Source: Bradyrhizobium uaiense
Lineage (GTDB): Bacteria; Pseudomonadota; Alphaproteobacteria; Rhizobiales; Xanthobacteraceae
Direction: 5' to 3'
Assembly: GCF_010811875.1 (NCBI RefSeq)
Contig: NZ_VKHP01000004.1
Coordinates: forward strand, 38,255 to 102,254
Length of the DNA: 64,000 nucleotides
A program made the position numbers and the translations under genes. This document shows, piece by piece, positions 8,895-18,730 of the stretch (positions are counted from its first letter, which is position 1; each line of letters starts with the position of its first letter). A model generated the notes under the pieces. The model was given only the letters and a program-made list of their open reading frames with translations, made no database searches and was not told where the DNA came from.

Positions 8895-11741
8895 TCAGTT
8901 CAGTGCAGCCGAGATCGCGGCGTCGAGCGCCGCGAGCCCGGAGGTGAGATCGCCCTTGAGATGCACGCGCAGCGCCCGTCGGCCGCGCTCGGTGAGCACG
9001 TCGAAATCGCCGCGCGCCTGCGCCGCCTTGATGACGCCGAAGCTCGCCTTCTGGCCGGGCACCGGCAGGTCGTGGGCGTCATCGGTCGTGACCTGCAGGA
9101 ACACGCCGCTGTCGGGCCCGCCCTTGTAGGCCTGCCCGGTCGAATGCAGGAAGCGCGGGCCGAACTCGGCGCAGGTCGCAAGGTGCTTGGCGTCGCGGAC
9201 CTTCAGCCGCATTGCCTGCATGGCGTCGATGGTGTCGCCGTCGCGCTCGATATAGGCGAGCAGGGCGACATAGTCGCCGCGGCCGGAACGCGACAGGTGG
9301 GCTCTGATCCAGGAATTGAGGTCGCCATTGGCGCCGGCCTTGCGCAGCTCCTCGGCGTTTTGCGCGTCGGTGTAGATCTCGACGTCATCAGCCGACACCA
9401 CCGGCTGCTCGGCCGGCAGCGACCCGGTCTTCTCGAACGCGGCCGTCAGCTCGCGCGTCTTGATCTTGGCCGCCTCGACGTCGGGCTGGTTGAACGGGTT
9501 GATGCCGAGGATCGAGCCTGCCACCGCGGTTGCGATCTCGAACCGGAAGAACTCCTGGCCGATATGGTCGATCGATTTCATCACGATGCGAACCACGGGG
9601 TGGCCGGCGGCCTCCAGCGCGGCGAGCTTCGCCTCATGCGCGGCGTCGCTCTCACCCTCGGTGCGGAGGTCGATGAAGAAGCGGTCGTTGCCGTAGACTG
9701 TCGCGTCGCCGATCGTCTCGCCCTCGATCGGGATCAGGCCCTTGCCGTCCTTGCCGGTCGATTCCGCGATCAGCTGCTCGGCCCAGGCGCCAAAATCGGC
9801 GACGTCGGGCGAGGCGAAGATCGTCACCTTGTCGCGGCCCTCGAGCCCGGCGATGCCCATCGCAAGCCCGAGCTGGACGCCCGGGTTCTCCTGCGGCGGC
9901 ACGTCGGCGCCGCACGAGCGCACCATGGCGAGCGTATGGCCGAGCAGGCTGCGGAGGTCGATGCCGGCCGCCGCCGCCGGCACCAGGCCGAACGGCGACA
10001 GCACCGAATAGCGGCCGCCGATCGCGGGATCGCCGTAGAAGATGCGGGCAAAGCCCTGCTTGATCGCGACCTTCTGCAGCGACGAGCCGGGATCGGTCAC
10101 CGCGATGAAGCGATGGCCGGCCTTGTCCTTGCCAATCGCCTTTGCCACCCGGTCGAAGAAGTAGTCCTTCATCACGTTCGGCTCGGTGGTGCCGCCGGAT
10201 TTGGAGGAGACGATGAACAGCGTCCTGGCGATGTCGACATACTCCTCCATCGCACGAACCTGCGCCGGATCGGTGGAGTCGAGCACGTGCAGCCGCGGGA
10301 AGCCGGACTTGTGCGGGAAGGTCTGGGCCAGCACTTCCGGTCCGAGGCTCGAGCCGCCCATACCGAGCACGACGGCGTCGGTGAAGTTCTGTCCCTTCAC
10401 GCGCTTGGCGAAATCCTCGTAGTCGGCGACGTCGGCGGAGGCGGCGCTGGTCAGCCAGCCCAGCCATTTGTCCTCGTCATCGCCGGTCCAGACCGACTTG
10501 TCCTTGTGCCAGAGCCGGCGGATCTTGGCCGACGTGCGCCATTCCTCGGTGCTCTTCTCGACTGCCTTCGAAATGGTCGCGCCGAGCGCCAGCTTCTGCT
10601 GGTCGATGCCGCCCCCGAGCGAGGTGGCGCGCTTGTGGGCGACCGCGCCATAGAGCTTGTCGGCCGCGTCGGCGAACAACTTGACGCCGTCCTTCACCAG
10701 TTCCTCGGTGATCGCATCGAGCGAAATGCCGGACTTCTCCAGCTCCTCCAGCACGTGGCGAGCGTCCTCGACATTCTCCTCGAGGCTATCGCGGACCTTG
10801 CCGTGGTCGCGGAAGGCGTCGAGCGTTGCCGGCGGCACGGTGTTGACGGTGTCGGGGCCGATCAGCTCCTCGACGTAGAGGACGTCGCTGTAGTCCTTGT
10901 TCTTGGTGCCGGTCGACGCCCACAGCAGCCGCTGCGGCTTGGCGCCCTTGGCTGTCAGCCTGTCCCAGCGCGGGCCCGAGAACAGGCGCTTGTAGTCCTG
11001 GTAGGCGAGCTTTGCATTCGCGATTGCGACCTTGCCCTTCAGTGCCGCGAGCCGTTCCTTTTCGTGCGGATCGTTGGCCTTTGCGATCTTCTCGTCCAGT
11101 TGCTTGTCGACGGCAGAGTCGATGCGGCTGACGAAGAAGCTGGCGACGCTCGCGACATGGGAGGGATCGCCGCCCTTGGCGACGTACTTCTCCAGACCCC
11201 TGAGATAGGCCTCCGCGACCTGGCGATAGACCTCCTGCGAGAACAAGAGCGTGATGTTGATGCTGATGCCTTCGCCGATCAGATATTCGATCGCCGGCAG
11301 GCCCTCCGGCGTCGCCGGCACCTTGACCATCAGGTTCTTGCGGTGGACGTCTTTCCAGAGCCGCTCGGCTTCCACGATCGTGCCCTTGGTGTCCATGGCG
11401 AGATAGGGCGACACTTCGAGGCTGACGAAGCCGTCGCCGCCGTGGCTGTGATCGTAGACCGGGCGCAGCACGTCGGCGGCATGCTGGATATCCACCACGG
11501 CAAGATGCTCGAACAGGTCGGCGACCGAGCGGTCGCCCTTCTTGAGGGCCTGGCCGATCGCCCCGTCATACTCGTCCGAACTGCCGATCGCCTTCTCGAA
11601 GATCGAGGGGTTGGACGTCACGCCTTTGACGCCATCGGTCTCGATCAGCCGCTTCAGGTCGCCCTTGGCGACGAACCCGCGGGCGAGGAAGTCCAGCCAG
11701 ACGGCCTGGCGGTGATTTTCGAGTGCTTTGACGGGGTTCAT
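8895..11741 (-). CDS. tal-pgi: bifunctional transaldolase / glucose-6-phosphate isomerase
   Basis: A 948-residue fusion. Residues ~1-370 are transaldolase: GVTSNPSIFEKAIG, the Schiff-base Lys in KNLMVKVPAT, and FFVSRIDSAVDK. Residues ~390-940 are phosphoglucose isomerase: VVLGMGGSSLGPEVLAQ, the sugar-phosphate loop VSSKSGGTTEPN, and conserved C-terminal helices. The fusion links the non-oxidative pentose phosphate branch to the glucose-6-phosphate pool. Such Tal-Pgi fusions are known in several bacteria. It is the first gene of the leftward operon. The opposite strand is open for about 4 kb because of codon bias; that frame is not a gene. Confidence 0.95.
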   Translation of the reverse strand: MNPVKALENHRQAVWLDFLARGFVAKGDLKRLIETDGVKGVTSNPSIFEKAIGSSDEYDGAIGQALKKGDRSVADLFEHLAVVDIQHAADVLRPVYDHSHGGDGFVSLEVSPYLAMDTKGTIVEAERLWKDVHRKNLMVKVPATPEGLPAIEYLIGEGISINITLLFSQEVYRQVAEAYLRGLEKYVAKGGDPSHVASVASFFVSRIDSAVDKQLDEKIAKANDPHEKERLAALKGKVAIANAKLAYQDYKRLFSGPRWDRLTAKGAKPQRLLWASTGTKNKDYSDVLYVEELIGPDTVNTVPPATLDAFRDHGKVRDSLEENVEDARHVLEELEKSGISLDAITEELVKDGVKLFADAADKLYGAVAHKRATSLGGGIDQQKLALGATISKAVEKSTEEWRTSAKIRRLWHKDKSVWTGDDEDKWLGWLTSAASADVADYEDFAKRVKGQNFTDAVVLGMGGSSLGPEVLAQTFPHKSGFPRLHVLDSTDPAQVRAMEEYVDIARTLFIVSSKSGGTTEPNVMKDYFFDRVAKAIGKDKAGHRFIAVTDPGSSLQKVAIKQGFARIFYGDPAIGGRYSVLSPFGLVPAAAAGIDLRSLLGHTLAMVRSCGADVPPQENPGVQLGLAMGIAGLEGRDKVTIFASPDVADFGAWAEQLIAESTGKDGKGLIPIEGETIGDATVYGNDRFFIDLRTEGESDAAHEAKLAALEAAGHPVVRIVMKSIDHIGQEFFRFEIATAVAGSILGINPFNQPDVEAAKIKTRELTAAFEKTGSLPAEQPVVSADDVEIYTDAQNAEELRKAGANGDLNSWIRAHLSRSGRGDYVALLAYIERDGDTIDAMQAMRLKVRDAKHLATCAEFGPRFLHSTGQAYKGGPDSGVFLQVTTDDAHDLPVPGQKASFGVIKAAQARGDFDVLTERGRRALRVHLKGDLTSGLAALDAAISAALN

Positions 11742-11957
11742 GGGTGCCTGTTCTCGTTCGATCGAGGGTCGATTTTTGGGTTCCCGGGCAGCTTTCGGGC
11801 GCGGAGGGGGATTGTCAACATGGCTGGGGGCCCGGGCGGAATATCAGCATTCCCAAGGGATAACGCCATTCACAACAGTTCGATCCCCTCGGACGCGGTC
11901 CGAGCAGACCCCGAACTCAGCACATTTTTATGACGCGTTGCGGTGCGCGACCGCGCG

Positions 11958-12404
11958 TCAGGGCCGCAGGTAGAGATAGCCCTGGGATTGCAGCTCGGCG
12001 ATGCGGACCACGCCGCCGCGCTCGGCCGCGACGAAGCCGGGAAGCAGGTCCTTCAGGCCGATGTTCTGCGATTTCATGGTGTTGCCGCAGGCGGCGAGCT
12101 CGATGCCATCCTTGCTGAACTGCCTGACACGCTTGGACAGGTCAGGATTGGCTCCTGACGAATGAAACGCCTTCAGCGCCTGGCCGTGCACCACCAGCGC
12201 GATCGTGACATTGCCGGGGCCGCCGACGCCGTCGAGATGGTTCTGGATGTTTCCGATCACGAAACTGACCTTGTCGAGGTCGTCGAGGTGATAGACCACC
12301 CTCAGCTTCTGCGGCGATGGTTCGGTGGCGGCAGTCGCCCGCGACGCCGCGAAGGCGGCGCCGATCGCCGAGAGCGTGCCCCACAGGATACTGCGTCGGT
12401 GCAT
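11958..12404 (-). CDS. exported DsrE-family protein
   Basis: 148 residues. The N-terminus MHRRSILWGTLSAIGAAFAASRATAA is a signal peptide with a weak Tat look. The mature part, including LRVVYHLDDLDKV and VVHGQALKAFHSS, has the DsrE/F-like alpha/beta fold. A conserved Cys occurs in ELAACGNTM, the position that carries sulfur in DsrE-type proteins. DsrE homologues handle sulfane sulfur, but periplasmic single-copy relatives are mostly uncharacterised. It is followed after 57 bp by another exported protein in the direction opposite to transcription. Function remains open. Confidence 0.75.
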   Translation of the reverse strand: MHRRSILWGTLSAIGAAFAASRATAATEPSPQKLRVVYHLDDLDKVSFVIGNIQNHLDGVGGPGNVTIALVVHGQALKAFHSSGANPDLSKRVRQFSKDGIELAACGNTMKSQNIGLKDLLPGFVAAERGGVVRIAELQSQGYLYLRP

Positions 12405-12461
12405 GGCGTCCCTCGCGCAATTATTGTTGACCTGACCAAGCCCATCGCTTGTGCGAGCCTA

Positions 12462-13091
12462 TTACTTGTGACGGAGCGCCGCGAGTTCCTTGCGGTCGGT
12501 CACGAGTTCGGCGCATTCGCTCAGGCCTGCGCGATCGACGCGGAAGATCTTGTCGTCGGCGCCGGCGAGCAGCTCTTCGCTCGCCTCAACGTCGGGCTTG
12601 TTGTGATTCCACATCCTGATGCTGCTCAGGCGTGCGATCGCGTATTTATCGTCCTTCGACAGCGCCACGCTGATACCGCCGCCTTCGCAATCCACGCCGC
12701 ATTCAAAGCGTATTTCGTGTCCGGACTCGGTCGCGGTCGCGTGGTTGCAATGGCCGCTGGAGTCGAAATTGCCGGAGCGGTGGCGGTAGGCGACGCCGAG
12801 GCGGAACGAGTAGTTGGTGGTCTTGTCCTCCGGCGCGTCTTCGGCCGACACCAGAAGCTTCATCGCGCGGACCTTCTGCTTCGGATGCCGCGCGAGATGA
12901 TCTGCATCGTATCGCCGCACGAAGCAGGCATAGGCTTTCGCGCCGGGCGGGCCTGCGAACATCCTGTTGTCGAAGGCGGCTGCCAGGCCCTTGTCGACCG
13001 CCTTGTCGACCTCTTCCTGCGCCTGGACGGTCGACGCCGCGCCGGCGCAGGCTGCGGCGGCAACTGCGACAACAAGAAACGTCTGCTTCAT
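12462..13091 (-). CDS. exported protein of unknown function
   Basis: 209 residues starting at the ATG of MKQTFLVVAVAAAACAG; 18 further codons upstream are open but precede a clear Sec signal peptide (cleavage near VQA-QEE). The mature part has about seven cysteines, in ACFVRRY, SGHCNHATATE, FECGVDCEGGG and SECAEL, a spacing suited to disulfides in the periplasm. No family is recognised. Transcription points away from prkA, so the ~500-bp gap between the two holds divergent promoters. Confidence 0.7.
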   Translation of the reverse strand: MKQTFLVVAVAAAACAGAASTVQAQEEVDKAVDKGLAAAFDNRMFAGPPGAKAYACFVRRYDADHLARHPKQKVRAMKLLVSAEDAPEDKTTNYSFRLGVAYRHRSGNFDSSGHCNHATATESGHEIRFECGVDCEGGGISVALSKDDKYAIARLSSIRMWNHNKPDVEASEELLAGADDKIFRVDRAGLSECAELVTDRKELAALRHK

Positions 13092-13599
13092 GTCCGCCTC
13101 GGGAATAGCCCGCGCCTTCAAGGTGTCATCTTTACAGCGCGGCAATGGTGCCGCGTGGAACTGCGCCGGCTCGTTGCCTTAGTCGCGGCAAGAAGGAGGC
13201 ACGTTCAACGGCTTCTGAATGTTTGTTCATCCGAATCTGTGACGTGCGCATCTTGACGCCAAGGCTGGACAGCCACACGTTTTCAGGGAGGCCAACGTTC
13301 ATCTCCGGACGGGGAAGTTGCCCCGCTCGGAAGTCCGCCTAGGAAGCCTGGGCCCCGGTAAACCACGGATGTGGCTGAGGAGTTACAACCGTTAAAAACA
13401 GGCTACCAATGGGGGATATTGATGAACCATTAAGCTTCCTGCCTGTTGATAAGGCAGAGGGTGCACGCGCCGTGCATTGCCGAAGTGAGTCGGTCGAGTG
13501 TCCAATGGACCCAGCGTGCCGACGCTGATTCGATCCTTGGACGCTCTGGTTACGACTCGTGTCAGCCGTGCGGCGATACATATCGTGGAGAGAGGGATC
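13092..13599. other. intergenic region with divergent promoters
   Basis: About 500 bp between the exported protein (leftward) and prkA (rightward). It contains a short dyad TGCAC-N5-GTGCA near 13463-13477. I looked for a sigma-54 (GG-N10-GC) element and for an EcfG-type GGAAC/CGTT promoter: one GGAAC (13157-13161) has a CGTT only 10 bp away, which is too close. No confident promoter assignment. Confidence 0.4.
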
Positions 13600-15543
13600 A
13601 TGTACAACGATTCTTTGTTCAACGCCTTCGCAAGGTCGTTTGAAGCGCGAAGCCAGACCGACATGTCGATGGCCGAGTATCTGGAGTCGTGTCGAAGTGA
13701 TCCGATGCGATATGCCAATGCGGCCGAGCGGTTATTAGCGGCAATCGGTGAGCCCCAGATGATCGACACGGCCAAGGACCCACGCCTTGGCCGTATCTTT
13801 TTGAACCGTACGATACGGTCGTATCCGGCCTTCGCCGGCTTCTACGGCATGGAGGACACGATCGAGCGGCTGGTCGGCTTCTTCCGTCACGCCGCGCAGG
13901 GCCTCGAGGAGCGCAAGCAGATCCTCTATCTGCTCGGGCCGGTCGGTGGCGGCAAGTCGTCGCTCGCCGAGCGCATCAAGGCGCTGATGGAAATTCATCC
14001 GATCTACGTGCTGAAGGCGGGTGACGAGCTGTCGCCGGTGTTCGAGAGCCCGCTCGGACTGTTCGATCCGGAGCAGCTCGGGCCGATGATCGAGGAGAAG
14101 TACGGCATTCCGCGCCGCCGGCTGAGCGGGCTGATGTCGCCCTGGGCCTACAAGCGGCTCGAAGCCTTCGGCGGCGACATCTCGCAGTTCCGCGTCGCGC
14201 GCATCCAGCCCTCCCGGCTGCGCCAGATCGCGGTCGCCAAGACCGAGCCCGGTGACGAGAACAATCAGGACATCTCCTCGCTGGTCGGCAAGGTCGACAT
14301 CCGCAAGCTCGAGACCTATGCCCAGAACGATCCCGACGCCTACAGCTATTCCGGCGGCCTCAACCGCGCCAACCAGGGCGTGCTCGAGTTCGTCGAAATG
14401 TTCAAGGCGCCGATCAAGATGCTGCACCCGTTGCTGACCGCGACGCAGGAAGGCAACTACATCGGCACCGAGAACATCGGTGCGATCCCGTTCACCGGCA
14501 TCATCCTCGCGCACTCCAACGAAGCCGAGTGGCAGAGCTTCAAGACCAACAAGAACAACGAGGCCTTCATCGACCGCATCTGCGTCATCAAGGTGCCGTA
14601 CTGCCTGCGGGTCACCGAGGAGCAGAAGATCTACGAGAAGCTGATCCAAGGCTCCGAGCTTGCCGCCGCGCCGTGCGCGCCGGCCACGCTGGAAACGCTG
14701 GCCCGCTTCTCGGTGATGTCGCGGCTGCGCAAGCACGAAAACTCGACGCTATTCGGCAAGATGCGAGTCTATGACGGCGAGAGCCTGAAGGAATCCGATC
14801 CGAAGGCGCGCAGCGTGCAGGAATACAAGGATGCAGCCGGTGTCGACGAAGGCATGGACGGCGTCTCTACCCGCTTTGCCTTCAAGGTGCTGGCCTCGAC
14901 CTTCAATCACGACACCACGGAGGTCGGCGCCGATGCGGTACACCTGATGTATGTGCTGGAGATGGCGATCCGCCGCGAGCAGCTGCCTGACGAGACCGAG
15001 AAGCGCTATCTCGAATTCATCAAGGCCGACCTCGCGCCGCGCTATGCCGAGTTCATCGGCAACGAGATCCAGAAGGCCTATCTGGAATCCTACTCCGACT
15101 ACGGCCAGAACCTGTTCGACCGCTACGTCGACTATGCCGACGCCTGGATCGAGGATCAGGACTTCAAGGATCCCGACACCGGCCAGCTGATGAACCGCGA
15201 GCTGCTGAACCAGGAGCTGACCAAGATCGAGAAGCCGGCCGGCATTGCCAACCCGAAGGACTTCCGCAACGAGGTCGTCAAGTTCTCGCTGCGCTCGCGG
15301 GCGCACAACAACGGCAAGAACCCGAGCTGGACCTCCTACGAAAAGGTCCGCGACGTGATCGAGAAGCGGATATTCTCGCAGGTCGAGGATCTGCTCCCGG
15401 TGATCTCGTTCGGCTCCAAGAAGGACGGCGAGACCGAGAAGAAGCACGGCGAGTTCGTCGAGCGGATGGTGGAGCGCGGCTATACCGAGCGCCAGGTCCG
15501 CCGCCTCGTCGAGTGGTACATGCGGGTGAAGCAGGCCGGCTAG
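13600..15543 (+). CDS. prkA: PrkA-type serine protein kinase (AAA+/kinase)
   Basis: 647 residues, from the ATG preceded by the purine-rich GGAGAGAGGG (MYNDSLFNAFARSFE). An in-frame extension of 34 codons exists but lacks family similarity. The N-terminal half is an AAA-type domain with Walker A LLGPVGGGKSSLAERIK. The C-terminal half (~420-647) is the PrkA kinase-like domain. It is the homologue of E. coli YeaG, a kinase that acts with YeaH in starvation and stress adaptation. YeaH- and SpoVR-type genes follow, the same trio as in enterobacteria. A perfect 15-bp hairpin after the stop suggests that prkA mRNA is made in excess over the downstream genes. Confidence 0.95.
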   Translation: MYNDSLFNAFARSFEARSQTDMSMAEYLESCRSDPMRYANAAERLLAAIGEPQMIDTAKDPRLGRIFLNRTIRSYPAFAGFYGMEDTIERLVGFFRHAAQGLEERKQILYLLGPVGGGKSSLAERIKALMEIHPIYVLKAGDELSPVFESPLGLFDPEQLGPMIEEKYGIPRRRLSGLMSPWAYKRLEAFGGDISQFRVARIQPSRLRQIAVAKTEPGDENNQDISSLVGKVDIRKLETYAQNDPDAYSYSGGLNRANQGVLEFVEMFKAPIKMLHPLLTATQEGNYIGTENIGAIPFTGIILAHSNEAEWQSFKTNKNNEAFIDRICVIKVPYCLRVTEEQKIYEKLIQGSELAAAPCAPATLETLARFSVMSRLRKHENSTLFGKMRVYDGESLKESDPKARSVQEYKDAAGVDEGMDGVSTRFAFKVLASTFNHDTTEVGADAVHLMYVLEMAIRREQLPDETEKRYLEFIKADLAPRYAEFIGNEIQKAYLESYSDYGQNLFDRYVDYADAWIEDQDFKDPDTGQLMNRELLNQELTKIEKPAGIANPKDFRNEVVKFSLRSRAHNNGKNPSWTSYEKVRDVIEKRIFSQVEDLLPVISFGSKKDGETEKKHGEFVERMVERGYTERQVRRLVEWYMRVKQAG

Positions 15544-15547
15544 TACA

Positions 15548-15581
15548 CGAAACGGAAAGCCGGCATCGGCTTTCCGTTTCG
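15548..15581 (+). terminator. perfect 15-bp hairpin between prkA and yeaH
   Basis: CGAAACGGAAAGCCG (15548-15562), loop GCAT, then its exact complement (15567-15581). No T-run follows, so it is better read as a partial terminator or an mRNA 3'-stabilising element inside the operon than as a full stop. Confidence 0.6.
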
Positions 15582-15652
15582 TCCCGTTCCGTCCCGTCCA
15601 AGAAAAATGCGATGCGACTGGTCATGATCGCATCCGGTGAGGCAGATGCAAC

Positions 15653-16927
15653 GTGGTCATGCATATCGTCGATCGGCGGTTGAATCCGGGTAGCAAGAGC
15701 CTGGAGAACCGGCAGCGGTTCCTGCGCCGCGCCAAGGCGCTGGTGCAGGGAGCCGTCAAGAAGTCGTCTCAGGACCGGGACATCAAGGATGTCCTGGAGG
15801 GCGGCGAAGTGACCATCCCCCTGGACGGCATGGACGAGCCGCGTTTCCGGCGCGAAGGCGGCACGCGCGACATGGTGATGCCGGGCAACAAGAAGTTCGT
15901 CGAGGGTGACTGGCTGCAACGCCCGAACCAGGGCGGCGCCAAGGGTTCCGGCGCGGGCGAGGGCGACAGCGAAGACGCCTTCCGCTTCGTGCTCAGCCGC
16001 GAGGAATTCGTCGATCTCTTCCTCGACGACCTCGAATTGCCCGATCTTGCCAAGCGCAAGCTCGCGGAGACCGAGAGCGAGGGTATCCGCCGCGCGGGTT
16101 ATGCGACATCGGGCTCGCCCGCCAACATCTCGATCAGTCGCACGGTGAGCCGGGCGCTGGCGCGACGCGTGGCGCTGCGCCGGCCGCGCAAGGATGAGAT
16201 CGAGACGCTCGAGGCGGAGCTTGCAGAGTGCGACGACGAGACGCGCCGCACCGAGCTGCTGGCGCTGCTCGAGGCGCTGAAGGCCAAGGCCAAGCGAATT
16301 CCGTTCATCGATCCGATCGATATCCGCTACCGCCGCTTCGAGACGGTGCCGAAGCCGGTGGCGCAGGCTGTGATGTTCTGCCTGATGGACGTCTCGGGCT
16401 CGATGTCCGAGCACATGAAGGACCTGGCAAAGCGGTTTTACATGCTGCTCTACGTGTTCCTGAAGCGGCGCTACAAGCACGTCGAGATCGTGTTCATCCG
16501 GCACACCGACCGCGCCGAGGAGGTGGACGAGGATACGTTCTTCCATGGGCCGGCTTCCGGCGGCACGCTGGTGTCGAGCGCGCTGGTTGCGATGAACGAC
16601 ATCGTGCGCACCCGCTTCCGTCCGGCCGACTGGAACATCTACGCTGCGCAAGCCTCCGACGGCGACAACATGACCTCGGACAGCGGGCTGACCGGGCAAC
16701 TGCTGACCGACAAGATCCTGCCGGTCTGCCAGTTCTTCGCCTATCTCGAGGTCGGTGAAGCCGCCAACTATACCTTCGACATGCCGGACTCCTCGCTCTG
16801 GACGCTCTATGAGCGCCTGCGCAACGAGGGCCAGCCACTGTCGATGCGCAAGGTCAGCGAACGCGGCGAGATCTTCCCGGTGTTCCAGGACCTGTTCAAG
16901 CGCCGAGCCAAGCAGGAAAGGGTGTAG
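15653..16927 (+). CDS. yeaH: YeaH/DUF444 family protein with VWA-like domain
   Basis: 424 residues. GTG start (MVMHIVDRRLNPGSKSLENR), aligning with the N-terminus of E. coli YeaH; an ATG two codons later is an alternative. The C-terminal half has a von Willebrand A-type metal site, VMFCLMDVSGSMSEHMKD (MIDAS DxSxS). YeaH is the partner of the PrkA/YeaG kinase, and its biochemical role is unknown. It is 110 bp after prkA and 4 bp before the SpoVR gene, so co-expression of the trio is expected. Confidence 0.92.
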   Translation: MVMHIVDRRLNPGSKSLENRQRFLRRAKALVQGAVKKSSQDRDIKDVLEGGEVTIPLDGMDEPRFRREGGTRDMVMPGNKKFVEGDWLQRPNQGGAKGSGAGEGDSEDAFRFVLSREEFVDLFLDDLELPDLAKRKLAETESEGIRRAGYATSGSPANISISRTVSRALARRVALRRPRKDEIETLEAELAECDDETRRTELLALLEALKAKAKRIPFIDPIDIRYRRFETVPKPVAQAVMFCLMDVSGSMSEHMKDLAKRFYMLLYVFLKRRYKHVEIVFIRHTDRAEEVDEDTFFHGPASGGTLVSSALVAMNDIVRTRFRPADWNIYAAQASDGDNMTSDSGLTGQLLTDKILPVCQFFAYLEVGEAANYTFDMPDSSLWTLYERLRNEGQPLSMRKVSERGEIFPVFQDLFKRRAKQERV

Positions 16928-16931
16928 CGTA

Positions 16932-18476
16932 ATGGGTTCTTCCGGGGAAAGGCTGTTCGAGGGCGCCGACTGGGATTTCCAGACCTTGCAGCGGATTCAC
17001 GACGCCTGCGAGAAGATCGCGCGCACCGAGCTTGGGCTCGACGTCTATCCCAACCAGATCGAGGTGATCACCGCCGAGCAGATGCTCGACGCCTATTCGT
17101 CGGTCGGCATGCCGCTGTTCTACAAGCACTGGTCGTTCGGCAAGCAGTTCGCTTTCCAGGAAGCGTCGTATCGCAAGGGCCTGATGGGCCTCGCCTACGA
17201 GATCGTGATCAATTCCTCGCCGTGCATCTCCTATCTGATGGAGGAGAACACCGCGACGATGCAGACGCTGGTGATCGCGCACGCGGCGTTCGGGCACAAT
17301 CACTTCTTCAAGAACAACTATCTGTTCAAGCAGTGGACCGATGCCGACGGCATCCTCGACTATCTCGAATTCGCCAAAGGCTACATCGCGGCCTGCGAGG
17401 ATCGCCATGGGCGCGAGACGGTGGAGCGGACGCTGGACGCCGCGCATGCGCTGATGTCGCATGGCGTCGACCGCTATCCCGGAAAGAAGGCGCTCGATCT
17501 GCGTGCCGAGGAGAAGCGTGCCGGCGAGCGCCGCCAGCACGAGGAGGCCGTGTTCAACGATTTGTGGCGGACGGTGCCGAACACCAAGGCCAAGAGCAAG
17601 GCCGCGCTCACTGCCGAGCGGCGCCGCGCGCTGCTCGGTCTGCCGCAGGAGAACATCCTCTACTTCCTGGAGAAGACCGCGCCGCGCCTGCAAGGCTGGC
17701 AGCGCGAGCTCATTCGCATCGTGCGCCACATCGCGCAGTACTTCTACCCGCAGGGCCAGACCAAGGTGATGAACGAAGGCACCGCGACCTACGTCCATTA
17801 CCGCATCATGAGCCGGCTGCATCAGCAGGACCGGATCACCGACGGCAATTTCCTCGAATTCCTGCAGTCGCACACCAATGTGGTGTTCCAGCCCGAGTTC
17901 GACGACCGCCGCTACTCCGGCTTCAATCCCTATGCGCTCGGCTTTGCGATGATGCAGGACATCGAGCGGATCGTGAAGAATCCGGAAGACGAAGACCGTG
18001 ACTGGTTCCCCGACATCGCCGGCAAGGGTGACGTCGAGGGCGTGCTGCGCGAGATCTGGAGCAACTACCGCGACGAGAGCTTCATCAACCAGTTCCTCAG
18101 TCCGGCATTGATCCGGCGCTTCCGCATGTTCCATCTGCACGACGACCCCGCCGAAAGCCAGGGGATCAAGGTCGATGCGATCCATGACGAGCGTGGCTAC
18201 CGCCGGGTTCGTCGCGAGCTGGCGCGGCAATACGACGTCGGCTTCGTCGACGCCAATATCGAGGTCGTGGATGTCGATCTCGACGGCGATCGCCGCCTGA
18301 TGCTGCGTCACACCACCGTGAAGGGCGCGCAGCTCAACGAGACCGACGCACGGCGCGTGCTGCAGCATCTCGCCGATCTCTGGACCTACGACGTCGCGCT
18401 GACCGAAGTTGACGGTACCGACAAGGTGCTGAAGGAATACGTCGTCAGCCCACGCGCGGCAGCGGTCGCGGCTTGA
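16932..18476 (+). CDS. SpoVR family protein
   Basis: 514 residues from ATG (MGSSGERLFEGADWDFQ). Typical SpoVR segments are SVGMPLFYKHWSFGKQF, VINSSPCISYLMEENT and the His-rich LVIAHAAFGHNHFFKNN. E. coli YcgB is the counterpart. The family was named for a Bacillus sporulation gene, but in proteobacteria it travels with prkA and yeaH and is linked to stress survival. A longer in-frame opening runs back into yeaH; the coding match begins only at this ATG. A 7-bp hairpin lies 70 bp after the stop. Confidence 0.93.
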   Translation: MGSSGERLFEGADWDFQTLQRIHDACEKIARTELGLDVYPNQIEVITAEQMLDAYSSVGMPLFYKHWSFGKQFAFQEASYRKGLMGLAYEIVINSSPCISYLMEENTATMQTLVIAHAAFGHNHFFKNNYLFKQWTDADGILDYLEFAKGYIAACEDRHGRETVERTLDAAHALMSHGVDRYPGKKALDLRAEEKRAGERRQHEEAVFNDLWRTVPNTKAKSKAALTAERRRALLGLPQENILYFLEKTAPRLQGWQRELIRIVRHIAQYFYPQGQTKVMNEGTATYVHYRIMSRLHQQDRITDGNFLEFLQSHTNVVFQPEFDDRRYSGFNPYALGFAMMQDIERIVKNPEDEDRDWFPDIAGKGDVEGVLREIWSNYRDESFINQFLSPALIRRFRMFHLHDDPAESQGIKVDAIHDERGYRRVRRELARQYDVGFVDANIEVVDVDLDGDRRLMLRHTTVKGAQLNETDARRVLQHLADLWTYDVALTEVDGTDKVLKEYVVSPRAAAVAA

Positions 18477-18544
18477 GGATGACGCTGTCGCTGACCTGAG
18501 TGCGGCGCGGCCCGCCGTGCGGAATGCAGATCTTGCTCGGTGAA

Positions 18545-18563
18545 CCTTCGCGTCCGGCGAAGG
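18545..18563 (+). terminator. hairpin downstream of spoVR gene
   Basis: CCTTCGC, 5-nt loop, GCGAAGG. A modest stem without a T-run, placed where the prkA-yeaH-spoVR transcript should end. Confidence 0.35.
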
Positions 18564-18730
18564 CTCACATCATGAACATTCCGGCAACATTGCAGGCTCT
18601 GAAAACACATCACGTTCTGTGCGCGAACGTGATGGCCGGCATGCGGAAATTTCGCGGCGGCTTTCTTGGTGATTGCCTGCTCGGGCGCGATTGATAATGT
18701 GCGCCGCGTCAAGAAAACCAAGAAAAGGAT

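Noticed and set aside
7923..11933. A 1336-codon open frame on the + strand across gnd and tal-pgi
   Set aside because: It is antisense to two unmistakable enzymes, has no family motif and an Arg/Ala/Val/Asp-rich makeup typical of the mirror frame in GC-rich coding DNA.
13157..13183. Possible EcfG general-stress promoter (GGAAC ... CGTT) before prkA
   Set aside because: The spacing between the two blocks is 10 bp and not the 16-19 bp required; also over 400 bp upstream of the start.
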